Source: Brachypodius melanocephalos (lineage: Eukaryota; Chordata; Aves; Passeriformes; Pycnonotidae). From it: a DNA stretch of 64,000 nucleotides. Location of the stretch: the NCBI GenBank assembly GCA_013398615.1, contig VZSR01002340.1:10987539-11051538 (forward strand). The letters run 5' to 3'. The notes beneath the pieces were generated by a model. The model ran no database searches and was not told where the DNA came from. It saw only the letters and a program-made list of their open reading frames with translations. Shown here piece by piece: positions 61,801 through 64,000 of this stretch (position 1 is its first letter; every line of letters begins with the position of its first letter). A program made the translations under genes and the position numbers.

Positions 61801-64000
61801 AGAGTTTCTTCCGAACATCTAACCTAAATTTCAGACTGAAGCCATTCTCTTCCCACTGAAGTGTCCCACCACTACAGTTCCTGATGGAAAGTCCCTCTGC
61901 AGCTTCCTTGTAGGCCCCTTCAGATACTAGAAGGTTCCTGTGAGGTCTCTACAAAACCTTTTCTCCTTCAGGCAGAACAGTTCCAACTTTCTCAGCCTGT
62001 GGAGTGACCTGGTATCACTTTTTGCACTGATGGCAAAGGGCTCTGACATGGCCATTCCTAAAGCATTTGGGAACCTCCCAGCTCCACCAGTTAATGCTGC
62101 AGCTGTGCAAAACACTCATGCCGGTTGGGGTCTCACCTGAGGCAGAGGTGGGGGATGCAGGGTGTGTGCTGAGCAGGCTGGAGGAGTTCCCAGCTCCAGG
62201 ATCTCCTGCCATCATGGCAGGCTGTTCTCCAGCAGCATCAGGCAACGGAGACACAGGTAGAGGAGGTGCCCTGCAGGAGACACAGAGGACAAGGCAGGGT
62301 ATTATGACCAATCATGCACTCTTCTATCCAACAAGGGGCAGCAAGTGCAAAGGGAAAGCACTGGCAGACTGCAAGCACAAGAAATTCTGTATCAAAAGTC
62401 TTTGAGGAAGCAGCCCCAGGTCACTTGTACAGGACAGGCAGCAGGAACAGTGCAATGAAGTAAGGTGCTCCCCAAACTTAGATTCTCCTTTTCCACTTAA
62501 TTTTTCCTCTTTTCATCGGTTTTCTTCATAAGAAGACACTCCAGATTTCTATAAATACATCCTTATGGAAACTGATTTCTCCCCTCACACATTCACCATC
62601 CCTTGAAAGACCATCTCTCCTCTTCCATATTCCCTTTCCCCCCATAAATGTCCTGTGCTCACATATGAAAGGTGCTACCTTGTATTTCTTCAAAGAAGTC
62701 CCTGACTTTCTAAGACTTATCTAAGCAAGCACCATTTCCATCACCAAGTGAAAATCCATGGAAATGGAAAGCACTGGTGGGAGAACTGGGTTAAAAGAAT
62801 CCCCAAGCACACCCAAAGCACCTGGCCAATGCATTCATAAAAACTAAAGGTGAAGAGATGATTCCATAAACTTTTCCATCTCATCCCTTGCTCTCTACAT
62901 GATTTTGGACAGAGCAATTTCAATAATTTTATTTCAAAATTAATTTGATTTATCTGTGCTACAGGTTAATCAAAAGGACTTTTAGGAGGGTCCACCACAA
63001 TTTACTCAGATAGGTCTGACTCAGTGCTCAGCTGCTCACTGTTTAAAGGTAAAGGAAAAATGCCAAAAGAAAATATTTAATTTCTTAAGTATCAGTTGTG
63101 GAGAAATGACAAAACAGAGTAAGTTCCTCACCCATAAACCTCTGATCCAAAGGGGACTGACAGAGCTGATGATGCTGGATATTTTCGGTTGCCTTTTATA
63201 TTCAACTTCTGCAATTTCCGCCACTTTGCCCTGCGATTCTGAAACCAGACCTGAAAAATGGGAAGAAAGGAATGCATTCAGGGAAGAAACCATCTACACA
63301 AGAGGACACTGGCCATGTCCCAGTCCCTGCCCATCCCTCTTCTGCACAGAACCCACAGGCAGCACTGTCCCCCAGCAGGCATTACCAGGATACGCTGTGG
63401 TGTCACACCAACCACAGCTGCAATCTCCCTCCTCTTCTCATTGTCAGGATAGTGATCTTCCTGGAACTTCTTCTCCAGCTCTTCTAGCTGCTCTAGAAAT
63501 GATGCATTGTCCAAAGAGAGAGAGATATGGGAAGTATGTGACAAAAAACCAAAAGAAAACAATTAACAAGTGAGGGAAATATTAAAAAATGAACATTTTT
63601 ACTATACATGAGTAACATAAGAGACTTTTTTCTAAATAAACCACAAAAATGAACAAAAATCTTCTTCTGCTGTTTCAAAAGCAAAGAGCATTGCTAGTGA
63701 TGCTTCAAACAAAAGACACTCAGCAACCTTTATTAATGGAAGTCTTCACACATCTATCTAATGGTGTGGAGTGCAGTGCAATACCAGTTAGAGCAGATTA
63801 ACACAGGGAAGGGAACACCAAGTGCCACTGGCACTGCCAATGTCACTGTGTGCCAGTGTGTGCCCTGGGACCTACCTGCACTGTAGAAGGTGCGAGGCTT
63901 CTTCTTGACAGGTAAGAATTTTTCTCTCTTGACCACACCACGGCTGCCTCTGGACTCCAGGCCTGAAGAGTCCTTGTGGGAATTCTGAGCTGCAGCACTG
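52487..64000 (-). CDS. NOBOX: NOBOX oocyte homeobox transcription factor, 3' seven coding exons (partial)
   Basis: NOBOX is a nuclear, PRD-class homeobox factor that in mammals drives oocyte-specific genes. Reading the - strand, the CDS joins 64000-63876, 63492-63386, 63250-63132, 62270-62137, 55928-55655, 55186-54879 and 52881-52487. All junctions are GT-AG and phase-consistent, giving 486 residues and a TGA stop; the N-terminus lies beyond the right edge. The homeodomain is residues 32-91 of this part. It starts KKKPRT, has L16 and F20 (homeodomain numbering), EDHYPD in the helix 1-2 turn, and WFQNRRAKW at 48-56 with Q50 and N51. An intron falls between homeodomain residues 46 and 47, typical of PRD-class genes. 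Beyond it, FPSPPPIRRASL, the PLMLD block and GATQGYVQN align with human NOBOX (PPPVRR, PLLMD and GTSQGYCPG), which separates it from other homeobox genes. The rest of the tail is diverged and proline/serine-rich. No frame break is seen. Confidence 0.95.
53365..53582 (+). repeat. CR1 LINE 3'-end fragment in NOBOX intron
   Basis: A forward CR1 tail: GCAAGAAATTCCTCCCTTA, GTTGTGGCTGCCCCATCC, GGAAGGTGTCCCTGTCC, GGTCCCTTCCAAACCAAGCC and a perfect terminal ATTCTATGATTCTGTGA. It is antisense to NOBOX. Confidence 0.95.
54675..54701. repeat. Poly-A tract of 27 bases
   Basis: The longest homopolymer in the window, within the last NOBOX intron. It is poly-T in the transcribed direction and is not next to a splice site. 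Confidence 0.9.
54879..55186 (-). CDS. NOBOX: NOBOX coding exon (sixth in window)
   Basis: It encodes about 103 residues, from FSSPVSCPYPEQLEPVENLE to MPQQPSGSS. The CPYPEQLEP and GATQGYVQN stretches align with human NOBOX CSYLEELEP and GTSQGYCPG. The acceptor is CTCTCTGCAG and the donor TCAG|GTAAAT, so the length is 1+306+1 bases and the phase fits both neighbours. Confidence 0.93.
55655..55928 (-). CDS. NOBOX: NOBOX coding exon (fifth in window)
   Basis: It encodes about 91 residues, including FPSPPPIRRASLTLSL and HSHIVPLMLDTPSS, the best conserved NOBOX blocks outside the homeodomain. The acceptor is TTTTATTCACAG; the donor AAGG|GTAGGA leaves two bases of a glycine codon. GC content is higher than in the flanking introns. 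Confidence 0.94.
59925..60192 (+). repeat. CR1 LINE 3'-end fragment in NOBOX intron
   Basis: A forward CR1 tail: CAGGGCAAATGGCTTCATGC, GCTGTGGCTGCCCCATCC, TGGATGGGGCTCTGAGCAA, GGATAGTGGAAGGTGTCCC, TTCCTTCCAACCCAAACC and ATTCTGTGATTGA at the end. It is antisense to NOBOX. Confidence 0.94.
61618..62010 (-). repeat. CR1 LINE 3' fragment beside a NOBOX exon
   Basis: A reverse CR1 of about 390 bases: GATCACAGAATCATTGGAAG, CCATGGGCAGGGACACC, AGAGCCCCATCCAGCCTGG and GTTTCTTCCGAACATCTAACC. It lies in the same orientation as NOBOX, and its end is about 125 bases past the donor of the exon at 62137-62270. Confidence 0.93.
62137..62270 (-). CDS. NOBOX: NOBOX coding exon (fourth in window)
   Basis: It encodes about 45 residues of low-complexity linker, APPLPVSPLPDAAGEQP to STHPASPTSAS. 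The acceptor is CTCTGTGTCTCCTGCAG and the donor TCAG|GTGAGA, phase 2 in and 1 out. It has little sequence conservation; it is assigned by position, splice sites and frame. Confidence 0.88.
62271..63131 (-). other. NOBOX: NOBOX intron after the homeodomain
   Basis: An 861-base intron with donor TATGG|GTGAGG. I see no repeat or further exon in it. Confidence 0.85.
63132..63250 (-). CDS. NOBOX: NOBOX coding exon (third in window): homeodomain recognition helix
   Basis: It starts at homeodomain residue 47: VWFQNRRAKWRKLQ, followed by KLNIKGNRKYPASS and ending SEVYG. W48, F49, Q50, N51 and R53 of the DNA-recognition helix are all present. The acceptor is weak (AAAAATG...TTTTTCAG, AT-rich) and the donor is GG|GTGAGG. 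The WRKLQKLN continuation resembles NOBOX WRKMEKLN. Confidence 0.97.
63386..63492 (-). CDS. NOBOX: NOBOX coding exon (second in window): homeodomain helices 1-2
   Basis: It encodes homeodomain residues 11-46, from EQLEELEKKFQEDHYPD to VGVTPQRIL. EDHYPD and GVTPQRI are NOBOX signatures. The acceptor is CATTTCTAG; a second AG two bases on would break the frame. The donor is CTG|GTAATG, phase 0, giving the intron between residues 46 and 47. Confidence 0.97.
63876..64000 (-). CDS. NOBOX: NOBOX coding exon (first in window), cut by the right edge
   Basis: It encodes 41 residues up to homeodomain residue 10, ending VKKKPRTFYSA with donor GCAG|GTAGGT. The basic run VVKREKFLPVKKK next to the homeodomain is a likely nuclear-localisation signal. 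The frame stays open to position 64000 with no convincing acceptor, so the exon continues outside the window. Confidence 0.9.

Larger units (their letters stand above)
55929..62136 (-). other. NOBOX: NOBOX large intron (6.2 kb)
   Basis: The flanking exons match in phase across it, so no exon is required inside. It holds two CR1 pieces (59925-60192 forward, 61618-62010 reverse) and a short poly-C run near 58841. Open frames inside (for example 61120-61515, 131 codons) match no family I know. Confidence 0.85.

Overview
The window looks like nuclear DNA from a bird. It holds spliced vertebrate genes with GT-AG introns, a GC-rich CpG-island promoter at about 16.7-17.7 kb, AT-rich surroundings, and many short 3' fragments of CR1 LINEs, the dominant interspersed repeat of birds. 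I cannot name the species. There are no bacterial features (operons, CRISPR arrays, insertion sequences) and no recognisable tRNA or rRNA gene.

Layout: 1-16.3 kb is intergenic DNA upstream of CD9, with three CR1 pieces and one 100-N assembly gap, but no exon I can support. From 16.3 to 35.96 kb lies a complete CD9 tetraspanin gene on the + strand: a CpG-island promoter, 8 coding exons that join in frame to 223 residues, a 10.6-kb first intron, and a poly(A) signal at 35930. From 36 to 51.8 kb is intergenic DNA with several CR1 fragments and a second N gap. From 51.8 kb to the right edge is most of a NOBOX homeobox gene on the - strand. Seven coding exons join in frame to 486 residues. They include a complete homeodomain and the stop codon; the N-terminal exons lie beyond the right edge.

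The two genes are convergent, about 16 kb apart. From established knowledge, CD9 is the tetraspanin on the egg surface needed for sperm-egg fusion in mice, and NOBOX is an oocyte-restricted transcription factor. In human they lie on different chromosomes (12p13 and 7q35), so this neighbourhood is the most interesting feature of the window. The predicted CD9 also lacks any N-glycosylation sequon, unlike the human protein. I did not find a wholly new gene system; the remaining long reading frames are most likely chance or antisense to CR1.
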